Translations under genes and position numbers: made by a program
The notes under the pieces: model-generated
What the model saw: only the letters and a program-made list of their open reading frames with translations
Told to the model about the DNA's origin: nothing
Database searches by the model: none
In this document: piece by piece, positions 1 through 9,295 of the stretch
How the letters are laid out: the number at the start of each line of letters is the position of its first letter
Numbering within the stretch: position 1 is the first letter of the stretch
Origin: Stenotrophomonas maltophilia
GTDB lineage: Bacteria; Pseudomonadota; Gammaproteobacteria; Xanthomonadales; Xanthomonadaceae
Reading direction: 5' to 3'
Length of the DNA stretch: 64,000 nt
Assembly: GCF_003970865.1 (NCBI RefSeq)
Contig: NZ_RXLZ01000021.1
Coordinates: forward strand, 1-64,000

Positions 1-116
1 GGCTTGACCAGATCCAGCGGCTCCGGCGCATCCGGCACGCGGCTGCTACAGGCGCCGAGTGCCCCCGCCACCAAGAGAATCAGGCCGGCACGCAGCCAGC
101 TGTGGATACCCAGCAT
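1..116 (-). CDS. Lipoprotein, N-terminal fragment cut by the window edge
   Basis: An ATG at 116 opens a minus-strand frame that runs off the left edge (38 codons visible). It begins with a short basic start, a hydrophobic stretch and the lipobox LGAC, followed by serines, so the product should be a lipid-anchored envelope protein. The mature part visible is proline-rich and gives no hint of function. The next gene upstream on the same strand starts at 1406 and ends at 261, leaving about 140 bases between them, so co-transcription is possible but not shown. Confidence applies to the lipoprotein call; the family is unknown because the rest lies outside the window. Confidence 0.6.
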   Translation of the reverse strand, partial: MLGIHSWLRAGLILLVAGALGACSSRVPDAPEPLDLVK

Positions 117-260
117 GATTCAGATCCTTTGGCTCCCTGCCATGGGGTTCAACCCTAGCGGGTTGGCGCAGGGCACTGCAACCGGGCAAAGAAAAAGGCA
201 GGGTCAGCACCCTGCCTTCTTCACGCGGCTCGCCGCCGGGCGTGCCCCGGCGTCCCCCCA

Positions 261-1406
261 TCACAGCTGGATGCGCGCCACGCTCTCGTCAGCGCCCTTT
301 TCGTCCTTCTCGCCGTTCTTGATGCTCACGAACAACACGTTGTTCTTCGCATCCAGCGCCAAGCTGTTCGGGTGGGTCGGCACCGTGTAGGTCGCCACCT
401 TCTGGTAGCTGTCACTGTTGTAGGCCGTCACCGTACCGGCTTCGCGATTGGTCACGTACAGGCGCTTGCGCGGTGCATCCAGCAGGATGCCCAGCGGACC
501 GGCATCGGTCGGGATGCTGGCCAGTTCCTTGCCGGTGCTGCGGTCGAGCACCAGCACGCGCTGGCCCGGATGCTTGCTCACCAGGCCGCTGCTCTTGGCC
601 TGGTAGCCACGCAGGAATTCCGAGCCCTGGTCGGTCACGAACAGGCGCTTGCCGACCGGGTCCAGCGCGATGTTCATCGGCTGCTCGGCGGCGATCTTGT
701 GCTGCGCCACCACCTTGTTCGAGTCGGTGCCCACGACCACCAGATCGGCCAGCAGGTTGCTGGTGTAGACGCGTTTGTTGGCCGCATCCAGTGCGAGGCC
801 CGGTGCCTTCGCATTGCCCAGGCCGTCGATGGTGTTGATCACCTTCAGCGTGGTGGTATCGATCACGAACAGCACGCTGCTCACGTCCGGCTGGCTGCTG
901 TGGCCGGTCACGTACAGGAGGTTGGCGGCGCTGTCGACCACCAGCTCGCGCAGGTCATGGGTGTAGGCGGCCTTGCCGTCCTTGCCGGTCTTCTTTTCCA
1001 TCAACTGGATGGTGCCGACGGCCTTGTTCTGCGCGGAGTCGACCACCGTCACCGACAGGTCGACGGTGTTGCCCACGTACAGGCGGTTGTGGGCGTCATC
1101 CAGCACCACGCCGAACGCCTTGCGCTCGAGCGGAATGCGAGTTTCCACGGCCAGCGTAGTCGGGTTCAGGCGCAGCACCTGGGCCGGGCCGGCGTCATCG
1201 CCGAAGCCGCCGGAGGAGGCCACGAACACGGCGTTCTGCTTAGGGCTGTAGGCCAGCTCGTACAAGCCCTTGGCCACGGCCTGGCGCTGCACGGCGGCGG
1301 TGACACTGGCGGTGGGGGCGTTGTCGGCGAACGCGGAGGGCACGCCGAGGCTGAGCGAAACGGCAACGGCCAGGGCGGCCGAGCGGAAGAGAGGATTACG
1401 GAACAT
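261..1406 (-). CDS. YncE-family periplasmic beta-propeller protein
   Basis: The 381-residue product starts with a clear Sec signal peptide (residues 1-27, ending SAFA). The rest is made of repeated blade-like segments such as RLYVGNTVDLSVTVVD, LLYVTGHSS, RVYTSNLLADLVVV, RLFVTDQGSEFL and RLYVTNREAGTVTAYN, the YVTN/YncE seven-bladed beta-propeller pattern. YncE-type proteins are exported and bind ligands or DNA in vitro, but their physiological role is unsettled, so no reaction is assigned. It is single-copy here with no operon partner of related function; the T4SS effector gene further upstream on the same strand is unrelated. Length is close to the family norm of about 350 residues. Confidence 0.85.
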   Translation of the reverse strand: MFRNPLFRSAALAVAVSLSLGVPSAFADNAPTASVTAAVQRQAVAKGLYELAYSPKQNAVFVASSGGFGDDAGPAQVLRLNPTTLAVETRIPLERKAFGVVLDDAHNRLYVGNTVDLSVTVVDSAQNKAVGTIQLMEKKTGKDGKAAYTHDLRELVVDSAANLLYVTGHSSQPDVSSVLFVIDTTTLKVINTIDGLGNAKAPGLALDAANKRVYTSNLLADLVVVGTDSNKVVAQHKIAAEQPMNIALDPVGKRLFVTDQGSEFLRGYQAKSSGLVSKHPGQRVLVLDRSTGKELASIPTDAGPLGILLDAPRKRLYVTNREAGTVTAYNSDSYQKVATYTVPTHPNSLALDAKNNVLFVSIKNGEKDEKGADESVARIQL

Positions 1407-1571
1407 GCGAGCGTCCTTGAATGGGCACGGGAGGGTGTCCTGGCTCGCTGGGCCGTTCTACGACGGCCCGCACCGCATCTGTCTGCGCGGGGTGGGCTGG
1501 CTGGGTAGCAGGGGAATGGTAGCAGGTGGGGGGCGTGGCGTGCGCCGGCGCGCGTATGGCAGGCGCGCGGA

Positions 1572-2498
1572 TTACTGCTCTTTCAAGCGCAGCGAATCGG
1601 CCACATCGGTCTTGGCCGCCACCTCGGTGGCGATGCTGGCCCGGCGGTGCCCCGGGTCGTTGCGATCGCCCTGCACGATGAAGATGCTCTCGGCCGCATG
1701 GCTGCTCTGGGTCGGCTGGCTGAGCAGCACGTGGTCCACCCGCGAGAGATTGTTCTGCTTGGCCAGCACCAGCAGGCTCGCGCTGATGCGCTGGCTGGCC
1801 GCATCGAACGGGCGACCATGCGCAGCGTCCAGCTCGGCCACTTTCTGGATCAGCTGCGCGAACAGGCGATGGTCTGGATGCGAGGGGTCCAGCAGCGTGC
1901 CGGCCACTTCAATCGGCGTCGGCGGCGGCTCATCGCTGGCGCGGTCGCCCTGGCGATGATGCTCGGCCTCGCGCTCGGGCATCGCATGGTGGGTTTCGGC
2001 ATTCAGATCGCTGCCCGGGAACGGCGCGGCAATGCACTGGATTTCCGGCAGGTTGAACAGCACCGCGAACTCGCCCAGGTTACTTCCGCCGTCCAGCGGG
2101 GCCGGCAGCGGATGCAGACCGGCATAGTGCAGCACTGCCCAGACGAAATCACTGCAGCGGTTGATGGTGGCCGGACGATCCACATCGAATTCGAACTCGG
2201 CCGGCTCCTCGGCGAAATCACGCAGGCAGCCGTAATGCTCCTCGGTGATTTCCAGGGTGCGGCTGTAGTACGGGTCCAGATGTTCGTCGGCATCGTCGTG
2301 GCGCACCTGCGCGTACTGCACGCCGGTGGGGGCTTCGCCCGGCGCGTGGCGCGGTGGCGCAAAGCCGTAGCTGTGGGCCTCGTCGCCCGCGGCCACCTGC
2401 AGGTACATATGGCCGCGCGGCGAGATGCCCCCGCTCTTCAGTGGGGTGCCGGGGGCGGCCAGGTACAGCGTTGCCGTGTAGCGTGTTGCCTGCTCCAT
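1572..2498 (-). CDS. Predicted X-T4SS effector: papain-like N-domain plus XVIPCD
   Basis: The 308-residue product has two parts. Residues 204-308 (starting DPSHPDHRLFAQL, then HGRPFDAASQRISASLLVLA and LSRVDHVLLS) match the XVIPCD, the C-terminal module that docks Xanthomonadales effectors on VirD4 of the bacteria-killing T4SS; the tail is Gln- and charge-rich as usual. Residues 1-150 carry GHMYLQV (His30) and, later, RCSDFVW (Cys115). His before Cys with these contexts resembles the permuted NlpC/P60-LRAT papain-like fold, so a cysteine hydrolase or acyltransferase toxin is inferred. There is no signal peptide. No immunity gene is adjacent on the same strand; the usual X-Tfi lipoprotein is not seen. 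The domain homologous to this XVIPCD also ends the protein encoded at 3512-7324. Confidence 0.8.
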   Translation of the reverse strand: MEQATRYTATLYLAAPGTPLKSGGISPRGHMYLQVAAGDEAHSYGFAPPRHAPGEAPTGVQYAQVRHDDADEHLDPYYSRTLEITEEHYGCLRDFAEEPAEFEFDVDRPATINRCSDFVWAVLHYAGLHPLPAPLDGGSNLGEFAVLFNLPEIQCIAAPFPGSDLNAETHHAMPEREAEHHRQGDRASDEPPPTPIEVAGTLLDPSHPDHRLFAQLIQKVAELDAAHGRPFDAASQRISASLLVLAKQNNLSRVDHVLLSQPTQSSHAAESIFIVQGDRNDPGHRRASIATEVAAKTDVADSLRLKEQ

Positions 2499-3000
2499 GC
2501 CTGTTCAGCCTTGATGGGTGCTGCGGTCCTGGCCGGATGATGGCATAGGTGGGATGGGGGGCAGGTGGAGAAGCCCAAGCTGCGGGATCGGCTTTCTGAA
2601 TGTGTGAACCAGCATGCATTCCGCAGCGTAAGGCCGAGGATGTGAAGTGCGGCGGAAGGGAGTCGTATATTCTTCAGAAACAGAGCAATGGAATTGCCGA
2701 TGAACACATCTTTGCAAGTCCGCGTGCCGCAATCTGAGCATGATGAGCCCCCCAACGGGATAGCGGGCAGAATGCGCTCTGTCGTGTGTGGTCAGGAGGA
2801 TCTTTGTGGGTACAAACCTTGGCCACAGACGCGACACCTACTCCACCTCCTTGCAACGGTTTCGGCCGGAGTTCGTGTATGGGCGCATGTCGTGATTCCT
2901 GAACCTGCGCAGCTACAGCGCCTGTAGGCGGAAACTAGCAGCGCGCAGGCGCGCCAAATTCATCACCAGCACCAATCAGTACCAATCCCAGGAAAAGACG
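2499..3000. other. Intergenic divergent region between two effector loci
   Basis: About 500 bases separate the two divergent effector transcription units. Base composition drops relative to the flanks. Short open frames exist but none has a convincing ribosome site, conserved-looking product or codon bias. The only firm signal is an AGGA ribosome-binding site about 8 bases before the ATG at 3001. Promoters for both units must lie here but I could not pick them confidently. Confidence 0.5.
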
Positions 3001-3510
3001 ATGCCCATTGAATTCAGGCCCGACTCCAACTCTGCATTCGATGCACCCAGCGCGGTGAGAATTTCTTACCCGCGGGTTCTACCTGCCACGCTGTCCGATG
3101 GACGCGAAGTCACTGAGTATCAATACACTTTCCGTCGTGACGGTGAGCGGGTAGCGTCGCTTGGCATCTTTGGAACAGAAACGCTTGCGATTGACGAGGA
3201 CGGCCGTGAGCGCATTTACACGTTGGACCTTAGTACCAGTGAAGTACTGAAATCGATCATCGATTTCAAAGAGGAAATAGGAAATTCCGATGAAGTTTCT
3301 GCATTCATCCGCGCCGTCGCGCAGGGACTGCTTAATGTATTCTCCAATCAACCCAGCATTTTCGAGAGCATTCGCTACATCGCAGTAGCTCGGACTGATT
3401 CACTGCTTGAACTTGGCATCGCGACGCCAGCGGACAGAATTCAGCTACAGAACGAAGAAGTAGTTCTAGGCAGCTTGTTTGTTCCGCAGAAGCAGGCTGA
3501 GGCAGGGTGA
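3001..3510 (+). CDS. Unknown protein paired with the large T4SS effector
   Basis: The 169-residue product is acidic, has no signal peptide, lipobox or membrane segment, and matches no family I recognise. It has a beta-rich N-terminal half (for example YQYTFRRDGERVASLGIF) and a helical middle. The gene ends one base before the ATG of the 1270-residue effector, so the two are translationally coupled. Position suggests a cognate immunity protein, or an adaptor or chaperone. Canonical X-Tfi proteins are exported lipoproteins; absence of an export signal would fit a cytoplasmic target or a chaperone role instead. Base composition is lower in GC than the core genome, in keeping with a mobile effector cassette. 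ATG 3001 has a good AGGA site. Confidence 0.65.
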   Translation: MPIEFRPDSNSAFDAPSAVRISYPRVLPATLSDGREVTEYQYTFRRDGERVASLGIFGTETLAIDEDGRERIYTLDLSTSEVLKSIIDFKEEIGNSDEVSAFIRAVAQGLLNVFSNQPSIFESIRYIAVARTDSLLELGIATPADRIQLQNEEVVLGSLFVPQKQAEAG

Positions 3511-3511
3511 T

Positions 3512-6500
3512 ATGCCCCAGTTCTCATTTGAAAATTTCGCACTGACGACCCTGACGCCTGCCACAGATGCGGCCAGTGGGGCACTGCTTACCGACCAGCA
3601 GAAGGCAGAGGTGGTCAGCTACCTGAAATCCCCAGGCTCCGGGCCCGACGGAGTAACGAGCTACGAAGAGTTCGTCAACTCAAAGCTGCGCACCTTCCCC
3701 GCTGAACTTCCGCCCGGCGTTGACTATGTAGCGTTCTCGGGTACTGACAGCTTCGACAAGGGAAACTATTTCAATGCAACGGACTACGGTAAGAATTTAC
3801 AGGGAAGGACAGGTATCATCGGGGATACCCCGTGGGGAAAGTACATTGAAGAGATTGTAGACAAACCTGAAGCCCATCCGGACTTTCACACGGTTGCCGA
3901 CAAGTTCCAGGCATTCATGGATGCTCGGGGCTTCAAGCCGATGGGCAACGGTGTTGGCGCGCTCCAAGACATGATGTGGAACGCTGGCAGCCCCAAGTTT
4001 TTCGAGAACGCCATCGCCACAGGCAAGCCCTTGGTTGCATTTGTCGAGAATGCCAAGCTCGAGCGTGGCTTCCACAAATTTGAGCTAGCCACCGCCCTCG
4101 ACCACCCCACCGTCCGCATCAACGGCTACCCCATAAGCGCCTTCGGTCCCGAGCCACTGGCCTTCGCAAGCCAGTCCGCCGCCGAGTACCAGGCGCTTGA
4201 ACGCAGCCTCGCGCAGCATGCCACCACCAACGGCGCGCACCCCGTCGACATCGCGCAGGTGCGCCTGCATCTCAAGCCCATCGACGGCTATGACGCGATC
4301 AGCAAGACGCTCTTCGAACGACCGCTGCACGACTACAGCGCGTTGAACCTGAGCGAGATGTCGACCACACGCGCGAACTGGGTCGCAGCGCATGCCAACC
4401 TGACCATAGGGCCACGCCTGTTCGCTGACCTTCCCGAACCATCATCGCACGCGCCCCTGCAACCTGGCGCTCCCCGCGGCCCTCCGCATGCGGCAACCAT
4501 TGCCGAGACAGTGGCCGACGTTGCACCACATGGCGTACATGCCGGAATCAATCCCGCAATCAAGGTTGCCGGCGTTGCAGGTGTCGCACTGCTTGCGCAC
4601 GACTTCGCCACCTCCGGGCACAAGTGGATTGAGCTGAACTCGCAAGGCAATGCCGCAGGCGCAGATTCCACCGCTGCACACTTCGTCGGCCGCAACGTCG
4701 GTGGCGCAATGGGTGGCTTTCTTGGCGGTGCCGGTGTCGGCCTCGCTTCGGGCTCGTGGACGGGCCCCGGCGCCATTGCAACGGGTATCGGTGGCGGCGT
4801 CCTGGGTGCCTACCTCGGCGAACGCTGGGCCGAGCAGAAAGACATCGAACGCGTCTACTCACAAGTTGACCCGATGGGGCGCGCCTGGACACGCGATCCT
4901 GCTGACCCCAATGGGCGATGGCTGCGAGCCGGTGAACAGCAGCAGGTCCAGAGCAGCGACCTGGGCACCGGTGTAGAAGTCCGCCCGGTGCAGACGGCAC
5001 AGGGTGACGACGTCACCTTCCGCACCAGCTACGTTGCCACCGGCACATTGGAGCGCCAGTTGAACTGGCAAGCGGCTCGGGCCTCGTATGAGTTGGGCCT
5101 GTCGAGCCCGCCACCGCCACAGAATCCCTACCGGCTGAACGCCAATGGCTTGGCCGAGCCCGCGCGAGGTGCCTTCGAAACCGATCGCGCCTTTGTACGT
5201 GATGCCAGCTCGGGGCAATGGGAACTGGAAATCAAGGAAATGGTGGATGGGCGAGTGCCCAACAGCCGCCACCTGCCGGTCTCTGCGGAGCAGGCACAGG
5301 CGCTGGATGAACAGTCACGCACGGTCATCGCCCAGAACGCCTCAAACACCAAAGCCGCGATGGCTGCGCGCTACATGGTTGCCCACGAGCAAGGGCGATG
5401 GAACGACTTCGGCGACGCGAACAATCCATCTGTTCCCCGCGCCATCCAGGACGCAGAAGCCAGCGCCAACACGCTGCCTGCGAGCGACGGCAACGCCTAC
5501 ACTCGGCAGGCGGACGGCCAATGGGTCAGCAAGGGCGTGATCTTTGACAGCACCGCCAACCGGAACCTGAGCGACGAGCTGGAGATCACCTGGCAAAGCC
5601 AGAATGACGGTATCGCTGGGCTGCACGACATCGCCAGGCAGCTCAAGGACACCGCGCAGGTTGCACCCGAGGGTATTCGCGGCCAGGTGGATGCGCTGTA
5701 CGCGCGCCATGGCATCGAGCGCACCGAGCAGCAGCTTGCGGCTACGGTCGTCGCCGTAGAGCAAACGTTGAATCTCCAGGGCAGGACAGGTGACGTAGTT
5801 CTGGAGCTGATGCCAGACCCACGTACCCACGCGCCCAGTGCAGACAGCGCCATCGCGACTTTCGGTGATGCGGGCGGCAACCGGATGGTGCTCACCGGCA
5901 CCACCACCATTGAAGACATTGCGCGTGCTCAATCGCAGCTTCGGCCCGAAGCGCTACTGGCTGCCCAAGGCGCTACACCTGCAGATCAGGCAACGACGCC
6001 CGACGTGCCCGAGCTACGCATTGCTGCGTTGACTGCAAAGGAGCAGGACGCATACCAGCAAGCGCTGCAGGAGGCCAATCGTCAAGGCAGTGCGGCGGTG
6101 GATGCGCAGCAGGCAGCGTCTGCGGCAGTGCTGGAGGCGCGAGGGGTGCAGATCGACCCGGTTGAGGCACTGAAGGGCGACACTGACCCGCAACGGGGTG
6201 CGGCAACCAGTGCTGCCGTTGAACCCGCTCGCGAGCCCGCTCCGGCGCCAGCTCCTGTCATCGCGGCGCCCTCGGCGGTGATTGTTGAGCCAGAACGCAC
6301 ACGTCCTTCGCGAGAGAGTGAGCAACGAGTCGAGAATCGCTCTGAGCGGCAAGTCGATTCGGCGCAGCGCGCAGAGGATGCCGCCCGGCAGGACGTTCGG
6401 AAGGAGGCGCCGGCACCGACTGCACCAGCAGTGGGCCCTCAAAGTGCCTCGCAGCATGAGCCGAATGTAGAGCAGGCCCGTCAGGAGCAGAACGCCTCGG

Positions 6501-7324
6501 TCGTAGGTACTGCGGCCAGTGCAGGTTTGAGCCAGCCAGTTCAGATGCAAGAGCCCTGGACTGAAGATCCCGCGCACCAGGGCAGTGCTGAGCCGCAGAA
6601 GCTTACGGATGCACTGCCGGCGCAGCCCGCCGCCGCTACAGCTCGAGACAAAGCAGAGGAGCAACCTTCTGAGAACGAGCAGGCCCCAAGGACCGCGCAG
6701 GAAGTCCCGTTGGATCTCCCACTCCCGCCGCCACCGGACCGGGACAATCCGGAGCTGGAGGCTGCAGGCCCCAGAGCGGCTGGCGTTCGCGGGCAAGCTA
6801 CCCATGAGGCAGCGCTTCCCTCTTCCCCTTCAGATGAGGAGCGCGACTTCCCTGAGCATGTAGAGCCGCAGCAGACCTCTCTGGCGGAAAGCAATCCAAT
6901 GCGGCCCGGCCATCCCGATCACCCGCTCTATCAGCAGATCCGCGAGGGGGTGGAAGAGCTGGACGCCAAGCACGGCCGGAGCTTCGATGCGGCAAGCGAG
7001 AGAATGACCGCCAGCCTGCTGGTTCTGGCCAAGGACAATGATCTGTCCCACGTCGATCATGTGCTCGTAAGCAACGCCACTGCAACGCATCCCGCCGGCC
7101 ATACCCTTTTCGTGGTGCAGGGCGAGGCAAGCGACCCTGCCCATCTGCGCGCCTCCATGCCCACTGCAGAGGCCGCGCAGACGCCGGTGGAAGAATCACT
7201 ACTGCAATTCGATTCGGTCAGCAGGGAGGCTCAGCAGCGCGCACTGGCCAATCAGCAGGAGCAGCAACTGCAGGACGAGCGAGCACAGCAGGATATCCAG
7301 GTGCGCGCGGCAAGCGCTTGGTGA
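3512..7324 (+). CDS. Large predicted X-T4SS effector with C-terminal XVIPCD
   Basis: The product has about 1270 residues. The start chosen is ATG 3512, directly after the upstream stop and with a GGCAGG-like site, rather than an overlapping ATG at 3479. Residues about 1130-1240 (GHPDHPLYQQIREG, HGRSFDAASERMTASLLVLA, HVDHVLVS) are an XVIPCD closely similar to that of the neighbouring 308-residue effector, followed by a Gln-rich tail. Residues 1-330 form a globular domain with SGTDSF and GALQDMMWNAGSP segments that I cannot assign. Residues about 393-442 are a glycine-zipper-like stretch, suggesting membrane insertion; residues about 890-1120 are Pro/Ala/Glu-rich linker. Toxic activity is therefore unassigned; secretion by the X-T4SS is inferred from the XVIPCD. 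The T4SS genes are not in this window. Confidence 0.8.
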   Translation: MPQFSFENFALTTLTPATDAASGALLTDQQKAEVVSYLKSPGSGPDGVTSYEEFVNSKLRTFPAELPPGVDYVAFSGTDSFDKGNYFNATDYGKNLQGRTGIIGDTPWGKYIEEIVDKPEAHPDFHTVADKFQAFMDARGFKPMGNGVGALQDMMWNAGSPKFFENAIATGKPLVAFVENAKLERGFHKFELATALDHPTVRINGYPISAFGPEPLAFASQSAAEYQALERSLAQHATTNGAHPVDIAQVRLHLKPIDGYDAISKTLFERPLHDYSALNLSEMSTTRANWVAAHANLTIGPRLFADLPEPSSHAPLQPGAPRGPPHAATIAETVADVAPHGVHAGINPAIKVAGVAGVALLAHDFATSGHKWIELNSQGNAAGADSTAAHFVGRNVGGAMGGFLGGAGVGLASGSWTGPGAIATGIGGGVLGAYLGERWAEQKDIERVYSQVDPMGRAWTRDPADPNGRWLRAGEQQQVQSSDLGTGVEVRPVQTAQGDDVTFRTSYVATGTLERQLNWQAARASYELGLSSPPPPQNPYRLNANGLAEPARGAFETDRAFVRDASSGQWELEIKEMVDGRVPNSRHLPVSAEQAQALDEQSRTVIAQNASNTKAAMAARYMVAHEQGRWNDFGDANNPSVPRAIQDAEASANTLPASDGNAYTRQADGQWVSKGVIFDSTANRNLSDELEITWQSQNDGIAGLHDIARQLKDTAQVAPEGIRGQVDALYARHGIERTEQQLAATVVAVEQTLNLQGRTGDVVLELMPDPRTHAPSADSAIATFGDAGGNRMVLTGTTTIEDIARAQSQLRPEALLAAQGATPADQATTPDVPELRIAALTAKEQDAYQQALQEANRQGSAAVDAQQAASAAVLEARGVQIDPVEALKGDTDPQRGAATSAAVEPAREPAPAPAPVIAAPSAVIVEPERTRPSRESEQRVENRSERQVDSAQRAEDAARQDVRKEAPAPTAPAVGPQSASQHEPNVEQARQEQNASVVGTAASAGLSQPVQMQEPWTEDPAHQGSAEPQKLTDALPAQPAAATARDKAEEQPSENEQAPRTAQEVPLDLPLPPPPDRDNPELEAAGPRAAGVRGQATHEAALPSSPSDEERDFPEHVEPQQTSLAESNPMRPGHPDHPLYQQIREGVEELDAKHGRSFDAASERMTASLLVLAKDNDLSHVDHVLVSNATATHPAGHTLFVVQGEASDPAHLRASMPTAEAAQTPVEESLLQFDSVSREAQQRALANQQEQQLQDERAQQDIQVRAASAW

Positions 7325-7351
7325 AAGCAAGAACACGCCAGATGCGGAGTT

Positions 7352-7575
7352 GGCGTCGCGTGCCCAGTTGCAACCATACAGGCGGATTGAATCATCAACC
7401 GTTAACGCGAAGCGATCGGCGAACTCCTTCAAGTCACGCTCGATGGCGCGGCTGGTCGTCAAGAAACCTTTGACGGCCAACCGTCCCCTCAACTCCCGCA
7501 CCGTGATCTTTTACGGTGCAGGACGGATCTTCCGCAGCATCTCCCACTGGCGCGCGAGCGCATCATGGATTGCTG
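7352..7575 (-). pseudogene. Remnant of a WYL-domain transcriptional regulator (N-terminus)
   Basis: Reading the minus strand from 7575 gives ALARQWEMLRKIRPAP, an in-frame TAA, then KITVRELRGRLAVKGF, SRAIERDLKEFADRF and YGCNWARDA. This is the start of a YafY/WYL-type regulator: the N-terminal winged helix with its RTVQRDL-like recognition segment and the following GWxWARDA motif. The WYL effector domain is absent, homology stops near 7352, and the internal stop breaks the helix-turn-helix. It lies tail to tail with the large effector gene and directly downstream of the GTPase operon, so it probably marks a deletion or insertion scar. It is not expected to make a product. Confidence 0.7.
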
Positions 7576-7578
7576 CGC

Positions 7579-9282
7579 CTATCCAGCACGCAGCCGCTTG
7601 TATTCGCCCCTCAGCGCATCGGCCTGCCGGTGCCAGCTATCGAAGCGGACCTTGCGCGATGACATGTCGTCCAGCGCAGATTTCAGCGAATTCAGCACCT
7701 CATGAAGTTCATGCAGGTCTGGGAAGTAGATACGAACGAACCGGCTGTCACCGGCAGTCCCGTCAAGCTCCTGGTACAGCAACTCCCGCTGGCTTTCCAG
7801 CATGGCTACGAACTCCGCCACACCCGCCTTGAACTTCTGCTCCTTCTCGAACGCCTGGTAGGAATCCCAGACCTCCAGCGCAATCCCGAGCCCCGCAAGC
7901 GCGCCGTTCACGCCCCCGGCAAGCTTGTGCGCGCCCCAAGGTGCAAACTTGAGATTCTTGCCAAGATCGAAACCAACCATCTTGCCGGCTGACACCACCC
8001 CATCACGCATCATGAGGACGGACTTGTTGTTGACCAGCTTGGCGTCAAGCAGATACTTGACACCCTGCTGGCCGAGCGAAGAGACAACGGTATTGAAGTG
8101 GTTTATCTCTTCGACGAAGCTCCCCTGCACTGCCTCAAGATTGAGTTTCGCGGTCCGCAGTGACTTGGAATACTCCTCCTGGAGCCGCATGCGAATGATG
8201 ATTCCATCGGCACCGACCTCCCGTTCGAAAAAGTCCGTCCACGTCTGCATGTCTGCGCCCTTCGCCTGCAGAATCAGATCAGCGAAGTACTGCCCCAGGA
8301 AACGACTGATCTGTGCTTCGGCATCGCGCGCTTCTTCGACAGTAGCCGAGAACTGCGTTGAAAGATCCTGCACGGTCTCGGCAAGACGCTCCACTTCCGC
8401 ATTGATCAAGGCACCACGCTCGACAGCGATGGGTAGATGTTTGCTCAGCACATCGCCAATAATGGCAACGCGGGTATCAGCTACCAGGCGATCTGTTCCT
8501 CCACTGGAACGGATCTGCCCCACCGTGGCCTGCTGCAGCAAGCCGATTCGGGAGAGCTGTCGATGCTGGTCCTGGTTCGCCAGCCAGTACTCGATACCCT
8601 GTTCATAGGGATTAGCCGATACGGCAACGATGCTCAGCGCTTCGGCCTCGCCAGGGGAAAGTGCGATCAGCTCCACAAGGCGCTGCCGCACGGCACTTCG
8701 CTTTACTTCAAGCAGCCGCTGATACTCACCCTCATCCTCGAGATCCGCCACGGCGTCAAAACGGCTGAGTACAAATACTGTCCTGGACAGCAATGCCAGA
8801 TCGCGGAACAACCAGATCAGTTCGGCTTTGTGACTTTCCTTGACCGGATTGGTTGGATCCATCACGTAGAGAACCAGATTCGCCTCGCTGACGTACTTCC
8901 GGGTGAGCTCCTTGTAGGTCTCTCCATCGACCTCGCGCTCACCGAACAGCCCGGGCGTATCCACCAGCAGCAGATCATCGCCAACCGGGTACTCCAGAAC
9001 GTGATCGGTCGATTCCCTCTGCGAAATTTTCATGCCATCGCGATCCAGGCGATTCATCCACGCCGCGGCGATCGAGGTCTTGCCTTCCGAGAACCCACCA
9101 ACAAGCGCGACCTTCAGACGCTCGCCCATGACGGTTCCGATAGCGGCTTCGAGCTTCCGCTCGAATGCATCGTCCATCGTCACACCGAAATCTTCGCCCG
9201 CCTTCAGGAATGAAAGCAGGTCCCGGAGCATGCCCGCAGCGCGTTCCTGCTGGGCCTTGAATCGTTCAAGTGTCGTGTCCAT
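7579..9282 (-). CDS. LeoA-type dynamin-like GTPase
   Basis: The 567-residue product has GGFSEGKTS (P-loop, residues 62-70), DTPG (108-111), YVSEANLVLYVMDPTNPVKES and SRFD (173-176) in place of the usual N/TKxD base-recognition motif. The GGFSEGKTSIAAAW context is that of the LeoA/HP0731 dynamin-like family, first known from enterotoxigenic E. coli. The long C-terminal half is helical, as expected for a dynamin stalk, with a glycine-rich hydrophobic hairpin (about 455-485) that could be a membrane paddle. ATG 9282 is preferred over an upstream ATG because GGAG lies 8 bases before it. The stop of the upstream GTPase gene is 13 bases away, so the two form an operon. A role in membrane remodelling during phage attack or vesicle release is inference. 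Confidence 0.85.
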   Translation of the reverse strand: MDTTLERFKAQQERAAGMLRDLLSFLKAGEDFGVTMDDAFERKLEAAIGTVMGERLKVALVGGFSEGKTSIAAAWMNRLDRDGMKISQRESTDHVLEYPVGDDLLLVDTPGLFGEREVDGETYKELTRKYVSEANLVLYVMDPTNPVKESHKAELIWLFRDLALLSRTVFVLSRFDAVADLEDEGEYQRLLEVKRSAVRQRLVELIALSPGEAEALSIVAVSANPYEQGIEYWLANQDQHRQLSRIGLLQQATVGQIRSSGGTDRLVADTRVAIIGDVLSKHLPIAVERGALINAEVERLAETVQDLSTQFSATVEEARDAEAQISRFLGQYFADLILQAKGADMQTWTDFFEREVGADGIIIRMRLQEEYSKSLRTAKLNLEAVQGSFVEEINHFNTVVSSLGQQGVKYLLDAKLVNNKSVLMMRDGVVSAGKMVGFDLGKNLKFAPWGAHKLAGGVNGALAGLGIALEVWDSYQAFEKEQKFKAGVAEFVAMLESQRELLYQELDGTAGDSRFVRIYFPDLHELHEVLNSLKSALDDMSSRKVRFDSWHRQADALRGEYKRLRAG

Positions 9283-9295
9283 TTTTTCCGCTCCG

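Noticed and set aside
2688-2927. Small plus-strand gene in the effector intergenic region
   Set aside because: No ribosome-binding site, atypical codon use and no recognisable product.
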